A stretch of 38,749 bases of DNA from Anaerolineales bacterium. GTDB taxonomy: Bacteria > Chloroflexota > Anaerolineae > Anaerolineales > Villigracilaceae. The stretch lies in assembly GCA_020851785.1 (NCBI GenBank), contig JADZCC010000098.1, forward strand, positions 1-38,749, in the 5' to 3' direction. Below are positions 18,704-27,208 of this stretch, piece after piece. Under the pieces are notes generated by a model that saw only the letters and a program-made list of their open reading frames with translations, made no database searches and had not been told where the DNA came from. A program made the position numbers and the translations under genes. Each line of letters starts with the position of its first letter. Position 1 is the stretch's first letter.

Positions 18704-19273
18704 CTAGACTTCCATGATTTCTTTTTCTTTGTTTTGTCCGTGCCGGGCGATCTCTTCCACGAATTTATCGGTCAATTTTTGCAGGTCTTCTTCGCCGCGT
18801 TTGAGTTCGTCTTCGGTGATCAGCTTTTCTTTTTCGTAATCGCGGATGTCGTTATGCGAATCGCGGCGGATGTTGCGAACGGCGATGCGGGCTTCTTCGA
18901 GGCGATGCCCCATGCGTTTGACGAGGTCGCGGCGGCGCTCTTCGTTGAGCGGCGGCAGGTTGAGGTGCAGAACTTTGCCGTCGGAATTTGGGTTTAAGCC
19001 GAGGTCTGAAGTGCGAATCGCTTTTTCAATTTCTTTGAGCGTGGAGCTATCGAACGGCTTGATGGTGATGGTGCGCGGCTCTGGCACGCTGATGGAGGCC
19101 AGTTGTTGCAGTGGAGTGGGAGCGCCATAATATTCAACGGGGAGTTTTTCCACGAGAGCGGGGCTGGCCCGGCCGGTGCGGATTGCGCCGAGGTCTTCCA
19201 ACAAAGATTGAATGGCTCCTTGCATACGGCTTTCGGCGTCTTTCAGTAATTCTTTAATTTCTTCAGCGCTCAC
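18704..19273 (-). CDS. frr: Ribosome recycling factor
   Basis: RRF splits post-termination ribosomes together with EF-G. The 189-residue protein is full length, with RTGRASPALVEKLPVEYYG, PEPRTITIKPFD and the C-terminal DELKRGEEDLQKLTDKF. The start is GTG 19273 with AGGAGG six bases upstream. It is separated from pyrH by a 317-base gap holding a palindromic repeat, unusual for this gene pair. Confidence 0.96.
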   Translation of the reverse strand: MSAEEIKELLKDAESRMQGAIQSLLEDLGAIRTGRASPALVEKLPVEYYGAPTPLQQLASISVPEPRTITIKPFDSSTLKEIEKAIRTSDLGLNPNSDGKVLHLNLPPLNEERRRDLVKRMGHRLEEARIAVRNIRRDSHNDIRDYEKEKLITEDELKRGEEDLQKLTDKFVEEIARHGQNKEKEIMEV

Positions 19274-19590
19274 TTGCTTCCTCCTAAAAAATTTTACAAA
19301 CGCAAGGATACCCTAAAATAAGAATTTAGGCTATGGGCTTGCAAAATAGGCGAGAGAAAATGAAAAAAGTTGAGAGACTATCAAAAAAATGAACTGCTTT
19401 TCTTTAGCCTGGCGCTCTGACAGTTTCAAAATTGGACGCGGACGAGCGCTGATGGACGCGGAAAAATTACCTTTTTCAATTGAAAGCTTAGCAATATCCG
19501 CGTTTTCCGCGTAAATCCGCGTCCCTAAAGAAAAGTGTCGGGCGCGAGTCTTTAGCAAGGAAAAAATTCGAGTCTTAATTGGCGAAATCG
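19274..19590. other. frr-pyrH gap filled largely by a palindromic element
   Basis: No supported gene lies in this 317-base stretch. A 75-codon open frame at 19331-19558 runs through the repeat and has no ribosome site or recognisable family. The element at 19397-19535 is annotated separately. The remainder is AT-rich. Confidence 0.6.
19397..19535. repeat. Gene-less inverted-repeat element of the GxxExxY-flank family
   Basis: Outer arms CTTTTCTTTAG (19397-19407) and CTAAAGAAAAG (19525-19535) are exact complements. Inner arms begin GGACGCGGA (19434-19442) and end TCCGCGTCC (19516-19524). The left inner arm contains CTGATGGACGCGGA, close to CTGATTGACGCAGA at 3600-3613. The right inner arm TCCGCGTTTTCCGCGTAAA resembles the arm at 4026-4050. 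It therefore looks like a non-autonomous copy of the element carrying the GxxExxY gene. Confidence 0.6.
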
Positions 19591-20322
<732 letters not shown>

Positions 20323-20351
20323 TCAATCATTTGAAAACGACAAGTTTGCCA

Positions 20352-20386
20352 TAAAAAAAGAGCCAACCCAAAGGCTGGCTCTTAAA
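20352..20386 (-). terminator. Terminator after tsf
   Basis: Stem AGAGCCAGCC/GGTTGGCTCT on the minus strand (one G-U pair) with a four-base loop, followed by TTTTTTTAT. It begins immediately past the tsf stop. Confidence 0.88.
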
Positions 20387-20387
20387 C

Positions 20388-20999
20388 TTATTCTGTGTGG
20401 GAGGCGCTTTCGCCGAGTTCCCAGCGTTTGAAACGACGGACGATGACGTTTTCGCCAATTGCGGCGACATTTTGCAAAATCAACTTTTCAATCGTAATCG
20501 ATTCATCGCGGATGTAGGCCTGACGCAGGAGCGAAACTTCGTCCTTGTATTTTTCAACGCGGCCTTCAACAATTTTGGCCAATACGTTCTCCGGCTTGCC
20601 TTCTTCTTTCGCGCGAACTTTGGCAATTTCGGCTTCGTGTTCCAACTCCGCGGCGGGGATTTCTTCAGCTTTGATATATTTGGGAGCGCTGGCGGCAATT
20701 TGCAAAGCGATCTCGTGCGCCAAATTGCGGAATTGCTCGGAACGGGCGACGAAATCCGTCTCACAGTTCACTTCGACCATCACGCCCACGCGCCCACCGC
20801 CATGCGAATACAATTCCACCACGCCGTTGGAGGCGTCGCGGTCAGAGCGTTTGGCGGCGGTGGCCATGCCTTTTTCGCGCAACCAATCCACCGCTTTTTG
20901 AAAATCGCCGTTGGCTTCCTGCAGGGCTTTGCGGCAGTCCAACATCGGCGCGCTGGTGGCGGCGCGCAGTTCTTTAATCATCTCAGTCGTTATTTCCAT
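20388..20999 (-). CDS. tsf: Elongation factor Ts
   Basis: EF-Ts exchanges GDP for GTP on EF-Tu. The 203-residue protein is the short form common outside Proteobacteria. It has the N-terminal UBA-like KELRAATSAPMLDCRKAL, the core VEVNCETDFVARSEQF (the TDF motif contacts EF-Tu) and a single dimerisation-type subdomain. It follows rpsB after 34 bases and is followed by a terminator. Confidence 0.96.
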   Translation of the reverse strand: MEITTEMIKELRAATSAPMLDCRKALQEANGDFQKAVDWLREKGMATAAKRSDRDASNGVVELYSHGGGRVGVMVEVNCETDFVARSEQFRNLAHEIALQIAASAPKYIKAEEIPAAELEHEAEIAKVRAKEEGKPENVLAKIVEGRVEKYKDEVSLLRQAYIRDESITIEKLILQNVAAIGENVIVRRFKRWELGESASHTE

Positions 21000-21033
21000 G
21001 TTCTATCCTTCAATCTCAAACAATCTCAAACCG

Positions 21034-21927
21034 TTATTCGCCAGCTTCGGCAGGCGCGGCAGGCTCAGCGGGAGCGGCCGGTTCGTCCTTGCGATTCAAA
21101 TTCATCTTGGCGAGGGTGGCTTCGCCTAATAAAGCTTCATCGTTTTCATTTTGATCGCCATCTACGACGGGCTTGCGCGGCGCGCGCGATTTTTTACCTT
21201 CGCCCTTCGCCTCAGACGCGCCCAATTCTGGTTCTTCATCCTTACGCAGGGCCTTCCCTTCAAGCACAGCATCCGCCACTTTGGCCACCAGCAGTTTGAT
21301 GGCGCGAATCGCGTCGTCGTTGGAGGGGATGACATAATCCACATTTTGCGGGTTGCAGTTGGTATCCACCAAGGCCACAATCGGAATGTTCAGCAAATTG
21401 GCTTCGCGGACTGCGGAAATTTCGCGTCCCACATCAATGATGAAGAGCATGTCCGGGCGGCGCTTCATGGTGCGCGAGCCGGAAAGGCGGGTCTGCAAAC
21501 GGGTAATTTCGCGTTCGATGAGCAAGCCTTCTTTTTTGGTCAGGCGATTGATCTCATCGGAGGAATGGATGCCTTCGAGGCGTTCCAGTTCCTGAATGCG
21601 CTGATACATGGTGCTCCAGTTGGTGAGCATGCCGCCCATCCAGCGTTCGGTCACGTAGGGCATACCGCAACGAGCGGCTTCTTCGGCGATGGTTTCCTGC
21701 GCCTGGCGCTTGGTGCCGACGAAAAGGATCGTACCGCCGTTGGCAACGGCGTCGCGAATCACTGAAAACGCGTGATTGAGCAATTTGACCGTTTGTTGCA
21801 GGTCAATAATATGAATGCCGTTGCGTTCGGTGAAGATGTACGGCTTCATGCGGGGGTCCCACTTGTTGGTGCGGTGGCCAAAATGCACGCCGCTCTCAAG
21901 CAGGGCTTTCATAGAAATGCTAGCCAT
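21034..21927 (-). CDS. rpsB: Ribosomal protein S2 with acidic C-terminal extension
   Basis: S2 is a small-subunit protein. The 297-residue product shows the signatures LLESGVHFGHRTNKWDPRM and IVALVDTNCNPQNVDYVIPSNDDA. The conserved core ends near residue 225; the remaining 70 or so residues are low-complexity (EASEAKGEGKK-like, then repeats of APAEPA), longer than the E. coli protein. ATG 21927 has AAGGAG six bases upstream. A structured leader of about 140 bases precedes it, suggesting autoregulation as known for other rpsB leaders. Confidence 0.95.
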   Translation of the reverse strand: MASISMKALLESGVHFGHRTNKWDPRMKPYIFTERNGIHIIDLQQTVKLLNHAFSVIRDAVANGGTILFVGTKRQAQETIAEEAARCGMPYVTERWMGGMLTNWSTMYQRIQELERLEGIHSSDEINRLTKKEGLLIEREITRLQTRLSGSRTMKRRPDMLFIIDVGREISAVREANLLNIPIVALVDTNCNPQNVDYVIPSNDDAIRAIKLLVAKVADAVLEGKALRKDEEPELGASEAKGEGKKSRAPRKPVVDGDQNENDEALLGEATLAKMNLNRKDEPAAPAEPAAPAEAGE

Positions 21928-21944
21928 GATTCAAAACTCCTTAA

Positions 21945-22068
21945 CTTGTGCCGTCTTCCAGCGGACGATTCAAAATCGCCGTGAGACGGAATGAGTTTAG
22001 TGGGAATAAAAGACCCACTCAGGGACGCTTTTTGCCCGTCCCAGGCAAGATGTTGCTCTTTTTTGAGC
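21945..22068 (-). ncRNA. Candidate structured 5' leader of rpsB
   Basis: Between the -10 box at 22080-22075 and rpsB, three hairpins can be drawn on the minus strand: GGGACG/CGTCCC (22042-22022), GTGGG/CCCAC (22018-22000 region), and CCGTCT/AGACGG (21989-21951) enclosing GGCGATT/AATCGTC. They lie in order before the ribosome site. S2 autoregulatory leaders are known in several phyla, but I cannot match this to a defined class by eye. Confidence 0.45.
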
Positions 22069-22074
22069 GGCGGG

Positions 22075-22083
22075 ATTATACCA
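22075..22083 (-). promoter_or_regulatory. Extended -10 promoter of rpsB
   Basis: TGGTATAAT is an extended -10 (TGn-TATAAT). No clear -35 is seen. It faces a mirrored GTGGTATAA (22102-22110) on the plus strand: TTATACCAC (22076-22084) and GTGGTATAA form a perfect 9-bp inverted repeat 17 bases apart. Confidence 0.6.
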
Positions 22084-22101
22084 CAGCCGTCTTTCACGGG
22101 G

Positions 22102-22111
22102 GTGGTATAAA
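22102..22111 (+). promoter_or_regulatory. Extended -10 promoter of the tandem membrane-protein genes
   Basis: TGGTATAAA on the plus strand, mirror image of the rpsB box. It would start transcription about 40 bases before ATG 22159. Confidence 0.45.
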
Positions 22112-22158
22112 TAAAAAAGATGCGATATAGTCGCCAGCATTCCAGTCAGGAGCAATCT

Positions 22159-22905
22159 ATGCGCGAAACGCCCTCCCCTTTACAAATTCCGATCAAGCCT
22201 GCGAAAACCGCGTTTTGTTTATTGCTCGGCTCATTGCTGGTCATGGGCTTAAGCCTGTTCGGACAACGCTTTCGGTTTTTTGACGGCTACCGCATCAGCG
22301 GCCCGGTGCAGGATTACTTCCTGCGGATGTTCATCAATCAGTTCTTTGTCAACAGCGAAGGTAACGTCGCCACTTTTTGGAACGCCTTAATTCTGATTCT
22401 GATTGCCGGGCTGGCTTTCATCATCGCGGCGCTTAAGTTTTCCGAAAAAGACCGTTATCGGTTTGAGTGGTTCTTCCTCGGCGCCGTGTTCTTATTCCTT
22501 TCCATGGATGAGGCTTCCGTCATCCATGAGAAGTTTAATGTCCTGCTCAAAAACCTGCCAGACCTAAACGGCTGGACGCATTACAAATGGCTCTATGCCG
22601 GAGTCGTCGTCGTGGGGCTATTAACGTTGGCTTTCGTCCGCTTTTATCTTCATCTGGATTGGCGCAACAAGATTCTGTTTCCCGTGTCCATGGGCTTGTA
22701 TCTATTGGGGGCGTTTGGCGGAGAATTATTCAGCGGCAAATACGCGCAATATTACGGGACGAAAAATATCACCTACACGCTTTTGACGCACGCCGAAGAA
22801 CTTGGCGAACAGATTGGAATTATTCTAATGATCTACACCCTGCTGGCTTATCTGGCCAAGCATTATTCACAAATTCGCTTCCACGTAGAAGGGGAAAACG
22901 ACTAA
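22159..22905 (+). CDS. Six-helix membrane protein of unknown function, paralog 1
   Basis: The start chosen is ATG 22159, with AGGAG seven bases upstream. The 248-residue product has about six membrane segments and one conserved acidic patch, FLSMDEASVIHEKFNVLL, followed by LPDLNG and LLTHAEELGEQIGIILMIY near the C-terminus. The next gene is a clear paralog with the same features in the same order (for example FFVNSEGNVATFWNALILIL against FFVNSGENIATYWEMLLLIL). I do not recognise a family. Conserved His/Glu/Asp residues in or near membrane segments could bind a metal or lipid head group, but this is speculative. Confidence 0.75.
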   Translation: MRETPSPLQIPIKPAKTAFCLLLGSLLVMGLSLFGQRFRFFDGYRISGPVQDYFLRMFINQFFVNSEGNVATFWNALILILIAGLAFIIAALKFSEKDRYRFEWFFLGAVFLFLSMDEASVIHEKFNVLLKNLPDLNGWTHYKWLYAGVVVVGLLTLAFVRFYLHLDWRNKILFPVSMGLYLLGAFGGELFSGKYAQYYGTKNITYTLLTHAEELGEQIGIILMIYTLLAYLAKHYSQIRFHVEGEND

Positions 22906-22907
22906 AC

Positions 22908-23624
22908 ATGGAAAAGACACAACCTACGCTTCGACTTCAACCACGAAAGCTTGCCCTTTGGCTGGCAGGCATCTCCACGCTGATTGTGGTTTTCAGCTTA
23001 ATCGGCCAGCGCCCAATTGAGGAAGGCAACCCAACCACAAAATTCTTCCTGGATCTGTTTGCCAAAGAATTTTTTGTAAACAGCGGAGAAAATATCGCCA
23101 CGTACTGGGAGATGCTTCTCCTCATCCTGCTGGCAGGAATAGCCTTCCTCATCGCCGCGATTCAATTCAGCCAGAAAGCTAAAAACCGAAGCGCGTGGCT
23201 CACGCTTGGCATTCTGCTCGCTTATTTTGCAGTGGACGAGTTGGCGCAAATCACCGCCAAGTTAATCATCCTCCTGCAAAAATTGCCGGAGATGGAAGGC
23301 GGCTTTCGTTTTAACTGGCTGTATCCCACAGCCGCCGCGATCCTCTTGTTGCTAATTGCATTTTTGGGGTGGTTCTATTTTCAACTGAATGCAAAGAAAA
23401 AATTTCTTTTTCCGACTGCGCTGATTTTGTACGGCTTAGGCGCGTATCGAAATTTTCTCTTCAGCGGGAGCTATGCCAAACTACACGGCGAAACTTCAAC
23501 CTACTTATGGCTATCTCACCTTGAAGAGTTGGCCGGTTTAATTGGCGTCATCCTGATGATTTATTTCTTATTAACTTATCTGGCAAGTCATCAACTGGAA
23601 ATAGCATTGACGTCTAAAACATAA
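22908..23624 (+). CDS. Six-helix membrane protein of unknown function, paralog 2
   Basis: ATG 22908 lies two bases after the stop of paralog 1; the frame is open further upstream only as overlap. The 238-residue product aligns along its whole length with paralog 1, including VVFSLIGQRP, AVDELAQITAKLIILLQKLP, FLFSGSYAKLHGETSTY and LSHLEELAGLIGVILMIYFLL. The acidic motif is VDELAQ here against MDEASV upstream. A strong terminator shared with dnaA follows. The pair probably arose by tandem duplication and may form a heterodimer. Confidence 0.72.
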   Translation: MEKTQPTLRLQPRKLALWLAGISTLIVVFSLIGQRPIEEGNPTTKFFLDLFAKEFFVNSGENIATYWEMLLLILLAGIAFLIAAIQFSQKAKNRSAWLTLGILLAYFAVDELAQITAKLIILLQKLPEMEGGFRFNWLYPTAAAILLLLIAFLGWFYFQLNAKKKFLFPTALILYGLGAYRNFLFSGSYAKLHGETSTYLWLSHLEELAGLIGVILMIYFLLTYLASHQLEIALTSKT

Positions 23625-23625
23625 T

Positions 23626-23661
23626 AAAAAGCGGGCTGTTCAAACGAACAGCCCGCTTTTT
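23626..23661. terminator. Bidirectional terminator between the membrane proteins and dnaA
   Basis: A perfect 16-bp stem AAAAAGCGGGCTGTTC and its complement, with a four-base loop. The dnaA stop follows within a few bases on the other side. Confidence 0.93.
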
Positions 23662-23663
23662 GA

Positions 23664-25013
23664 TTAGATCACAGCCGCCTGGCCGTAAAGTTGTTGCTTA
23701 ATTGAAACAATATCGCGCCGCAAGCGGTCGTCGCGTTCAATTTGATCGGAGATTTTCTCAATGGCATACATGACGGTGGAGTGATCGCGCCCGCCGAGGA
23801 TTTCGCCAATTTGGGGGAAGGAAAAATTCGCCTCTTCTCTTAAGATGTACATGGCAATTTGACGAGGGAGAGCCACATCTCTGGAGCGGTCGCGCCCGAG
23901 CAGTTTCTCGACGGTGGTGTTGAATTTTTTGGCGACCAAATCAAAGACGCGCTCAGGTTCCACGTCGGTGCGGGAGGGGAGCAAGTCGGCGAGGGCCACT
24001 TCGACCAGGCTGGGCGAAAGGGCCGAGCCGCTTAAATCCGCAAAGGCGATGATGCGGTTCAAGGCGCCTTCCAATTCGCGGATGTTGGATTGGACGCGCT
24101 TGGCGATGCCTTCCAAAATTTCATCTGAAACTTGTCGGCCGGTACGTTCAGCTTTGGAGCGTAAGATGGCCAAACGAGTTTCCAGGTCTGGAGCTTGGAT
24201 GTCGGCGGTGAGGCCCCACTCAAAGCGCGAGCGGAGGCGTTCTTCCAAAGTCACCAGCGACTTGGGCGGGCGGTCGGACGAGACGATGATTTGTTTATCC
24301 TGGCCGTGCAGGGTGTTAAAGGTGTGAAAGAATTCCTCCTGCGTGGATTCTTTTCCGGCGATGAATTGAATGTCGTCAATCAGCAGGACGTCGGCGGAGC
24401 GATATTTTTCGCGGAAGGCCTGGGTGGTGTGCGTGCGAATGGCGGTGATCATGTCATTCGTGAATTCTTCGGAGGAAACGTAGAGGATGTTTAAGCCGCG
24501 CGCATGGCAGGCGTTGCCAATGGCGTGCAATAAGTGCGTTTTGCCCAGCCCTACTCCCCCGTAGAGGAAGAGCGGGTTGTAGGCGCGGGCTGGTTTCTCC
24601 GCGACAGCCTGACAGGCGGCATGGGCTAAACGGTTGCCAGAACCAACTACATAGGTATCGAAGGTGTAGCGCGGGTTGAGGGTGACGTGGCGGGGCTTTG
24701 CTTCGGGTTGGGTAATTTCAATGGAAGCGGAAGCAGGCTCAGGGTCGGTAGCGGCGGCGGGTTCGTCGTTCTGCGCGACGACAAAATCCACAGCGACGTT
24801 GGAGTTGAGGATGCCGATCAAGAGGCGATTGACCGTGCTGGCCAGGCGGCTTTCGAGCCAGTCGCGCGCATAGGCGTTGCGGACGGCGACGGTTAGCGCG
24901 CCGTTTTCGTAGCTAATTGGTTGTGTATCGCGGACCCAGGTGTCGAAGGAAGCGCGGGGCATTTCCATTTGGAGTTGAGCCAGAACAGATTGCCAAGCTT
25001 GATCAGCGTTCAT
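23664..25013 (-). CDS. dnaA: Chromosomal replication initiator DnaA
   Basis: DnaA binds the origin and opens it. The 449-residue protein has domain I (residues 1-80), a short Pro/Glu-rich linker, the AAA+ core with Walker A GGVGLGKT (152-159) and Walker B LLIDDIQF, the arginine-finger region LEERLRSRFEWGL, and the DNA-binding domain IV with the signature GRDHSTVMYAIEKI. The gene is not followed by dnaN or recF; it ends at a shared terminator. The 456-base region upstream is AT-rich but I found no consensus DnaA boxes there. Confidence 0.97.
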   Translation of the reverse strand: MNADQAWQSVLAQLQMEMPRASFDTWVRDTQPISYENGALTVAVRNAYARDWLESRLASTVNRLLIGILNSNVAVDFVVAQNDEPAAATDPEPASASIEITQPEAKPRHVTLNPRYTFDTYVVGSGNRLAHAACQAVAEKPARAYNPLFLYGGVGLGKTHLLHAIGNACHARGLNILYVSSEEFTNDMITAIRTHTTQAFREKYRSADVLLIDDIQFIAGKESTQEEFFHTFNTLHGQDKQIIVSSDRPPKSLVTLEERLRSRFEWGLTADIQAPDLETRLAILRSKAERTGRQVSDEILEGIAKRVQSNIRELEGALNRIIAFADLSGSALSPSLVEVALADLLPSRTDVEPERVFDLVAKKFNTTVEKLLGRDRSRDVALPRQIAMYILREEANFSFPQIGEILGGRDHSTVMYAIEKISDQIERDDRLRRDIVSIKQQLYGQAAVI

Positions 25014-25469
25014 AAGTGCGGCCTTTTTGGATGTAGGGTATATAAAATCAAACCGCCTGTTTGCGGCTGGATGGACTTGCTTATGGCTTTTTCAAAAAAA
25101 CTTTGAAGGGATCAGGATGCGGTCTGGCTTGCACCTTGTGTTTCAGCGTGTTTGTATTCTAGCACACACTTTAAAGATAACAAGGCGTTCGACCTACGTT
25201 AAGTTTAAAAGATTTGTTTTTTTAAGGTTGTTGAATCTTAAAGAAAGCGCGTGGGTTGAAGTTCTTTTTTTGTTTTTAGGTAGAACAAGCGTTTCAGCCA
25301 AAAGCAACCCCAAACGCGGACTCACCCCCCATATATGGGCATGTTGGCGCATTTTTGAGGGTTGGGCATAGACCTTCCTTAAAGAATTAGGAATTATAGA
25401 TTGCCTATTCATTGAAATTGAATCTCTTGTTTCTGTGATTCAATTTTATGATTCAAACGAATCGTCGGT
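25014..25469. other. AT-rich gap between dnaA and the histidine kinase gene
   Basis: No gene is supported. The region contains TATATA near 25051 on the dnaA side, preceded on the minus strand by a small hairpin CCGCAAACAGGCGG, which may be the dnaA promoter region. It also holds long T and A runs around 25200-25290 and a perfect 12-bp palindrome CCCATATATGGG (25328-25339). No TTWTNCACA box was found on either strand, so an origin here is not supported. Confidence 0.5.
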
Positions 25470-27143
25470 TTAAGATTTATTTGGATATGGAATCCAAACT
25501 AAAATGGCGGCGCCTTCGCCGGGGGTGGATGAAATTTCGAAATCGCCGCCCACAGAACGAATGCGGGTTTGCATGTTGGCGAGGCCATGCCCGAGGGCGG
25601 TTTGCGTTTTATCCACGGCAAAGCCTTGGCCGTTGTCTTTGATCTCCATCAAGAGGCGATCTTGCGCGGTCCAGAGCGAAACTTCCACTTTTTTGGCTTT
25701 GGCGTGCTTGGCAATGTTGGCCAACGCTTCCTGACAGATGTGAAATAAGGCGACTGATTGCGCGTGAGAGAGTTCATCCAGTTCGACGCGCGGCTCGATC
25801 AGGTTCGTTTCGGAGAACGTATTGGCGCGATATTCCGCCAATAGCCGTTTAATGCCGTTGATTAAGCCTTCGTTGCCCAGTTGACGGGGCCGCAAATCTA
25901 AAATATAGGCGCGAATGTCTCGAATGACGTGATTTAATTGGTCAATGGCGCGTTGAATCTGCTCTTTCGCCAGCGCTTCAGCTTCAAGGCTGTGCTTGGC
26001 GCTCTCCAAACTCAGGCCCACGCCATAGATGGATTGGATGATGCCGTCGTGCAGATCCATGCCGATGCGGTTTCTTTCTTCCAAAACGGCCAGCCGCCGC
26101 GCATTGGCGTGTAATTGCGCGTTTTCGATGGCCAGTCCCGCCCAGGTGGCCACGGCCACGAGCATCTCCACGTTTCTTTCATCAATTGGTTCGGCGCTTC
26201 GGGTGGCGGTGTTCATCACGCCGATTAAGTTTTCGCCGGAAAGCAGTGGGATGCAGGCAATTTGTTGAAACCCGGCGCGGACCAGTTCCAAGCGAATGAA
26301 ATTCTTATCTGCGGGCAGGTGCGAGCCGATTAGCGGTTTGCGGGTTTGCGCGACGATTCCAGGATACCCCTCCCCCAGGCGAAAGGTTTTGCGATTCCAG
26401 AAGACTTCGGCAGATTCGCCGCGATGCAAGACAAGGCGCAGGGTGTTTTTATCCTCTTCCAGCAAAAAGATTTCACCGGCTTCCACGTTCAGGTAGTTCA
26501 TCACCAGCGCCAGCGTATGCTCCAGAATTTGGTCAAGGTCCAGGCTGGAGGTTAAGGTTGAAGCGATGTCGTTGAGCAGGCTCATATCCAGGTTGCGGCG
26601 CGTCAGGGTGGTATCGCGCCCGCGCATTTGCTCCACCAGCCTTGCGTTTTGAATGGCCACCGAAGCGTAGGCGGCCAACATTTGGATGATCATCTCGTCG
26701 TTTTCATCGAAGGCGCCGACGTCCATTTTATTGGTCAGGTAAATTTGGCCCAACTGCTCGCTTCCAGAACGAATGGGCACGCCTAAAAATGGAATCATTT
26801 CGGGATGGTCTTTTGGAAAGCCCACCGATTTGGGATGTTCGCGGATGACCGGCACGCGCAAGGCGTGTTCGGTATCCATCAACTCGCCAATCAGGCCCGC
26901 GCCCACCGGCGGGTGCTGAATCTTTTGAACTTGTTCGCCGTCCAGTCCAACGGTCAAAAAGGTAATCGGCTCGCCTTCCCCGTTCGAGACGCTCAACGCG
27001 GCATATTGCGCCCCAGCCTGCTGACAGGCCGCCTTGGCGATCTGTTCCAATAAATGTTCGAGCGAAACGTCTTTGACCAGTTCAAGGCTGGCTTGATGCA
27101 GGGCTAATAAACGTTCTTGAAGTTGTTCGCGCGTTAAAGGCAT
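25470..27143 (-). CDS. Cytosolic GAF-domain sensor histidine kinase (NarL-type, HisKA_3)
   Basis: The 557-residue protein has no membrane segment or signal peptide. It carries two GAF domains (about 20-175 and 195-350), then a HisKA_3 dimerisation domain with the phospho-acceptor His365 in MDLHDGIIQ, and a HATPase_c domain with HICQEALANIAKHAKA (N box), DNGQGF and GHGLANMQTR. Kinases of this class pair with NarL/LuxR-type regulators, but no response regulator gene is present in the window. The message may be leaderless: TAATAT lies six bases before the ATG. It is divergent from HMG-CoA reductase. Confidence 0.93.
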   Translation of the reverse strand: MPLTREQLQERLLALHQASLELVKDVSLEHLLEQIAKAACQQAGAQYAALSVSNGEGEPITFLTVGLDGEQVQKIQHPPVGAGLIGELMDTEHALRVPVIREHPKSVGFPKDHPEMIPFLGVPIRSGSEQLGQIYLTNKMDVGAFDENDEMIIQMLAAYASVAIQNARLVEQMRGRDTTLTRRNLDMSLLNDIASTLTSSLDLDQILEHTLALVMNYLNVEAGEIFLLEEDKNTLRLVLHRGESAEVFWNRKTFRLGEGYPGIVAQTRKPLIGSHLPADKNFIRLELVRAGFQQIACIPLLSGENLIGVMNTATRSAEPIDERNVEMLVAVATWAGLAIENAQLHANARRLAVLEERNRIGMDLHDGIIQSIYGVGLSLESAKHSLEAEALAKEQIQRAIDQLNHVIRDIRAYILDLRPRQLGNEGLINGIKRLLAEYRANTFSETNLIEPRVELDELSHAQSVALFHICQEALANIAKHAKAKKVEVSLWTAQDRLLMEIKDNGQGFAVDKTQTALGHGLANMQTRIRSVGGDFEISSTPGEGAAILVWIPYPNKS

Positions 27144-27149
27144 AATGGG

Positions 27150-27159
27150 ATATTATAAT
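27150..27159. promoter_or_regulatory. Divergent -10 region between the histidine kinase and HMG-CoA reductase genes
   Basis: The palindromic stretch TATTATAATC holds TATAAT on both strands. On the minus strand TAATAT lies six bases before the kinase ATG. On the plus strand TATAAT (27154-27159) is 50 bases before ATG 27209. No good -35 was found for either. Confidence 0.4.
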
Positions 27160-27208
27160 CAACCGATTTCATTTGGATAGAATTCCGACCTGACGCTTGG
27201 ACAACTCA

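Noticed and set aside
19331..19558. 75-codon open frame in the frr-pyrH gap
   Set aside because: It is made of repeat sequence read through both arms of the inverted-repeat element and lacks a ribosome site.
20397..21299. Plus-strand open frame of 300 codons opposite tsf and rpsB
   Set aside because: It spans two real genes and their gap on the other strand, is rich in Phe, Ala and His, and has no recognisable domain.
25014..25469. Possible oriC upstream of dnaA
   Set aside because: The region is AT-rich but no TTWTNCACA box or cluster of near matches was found on either strand.
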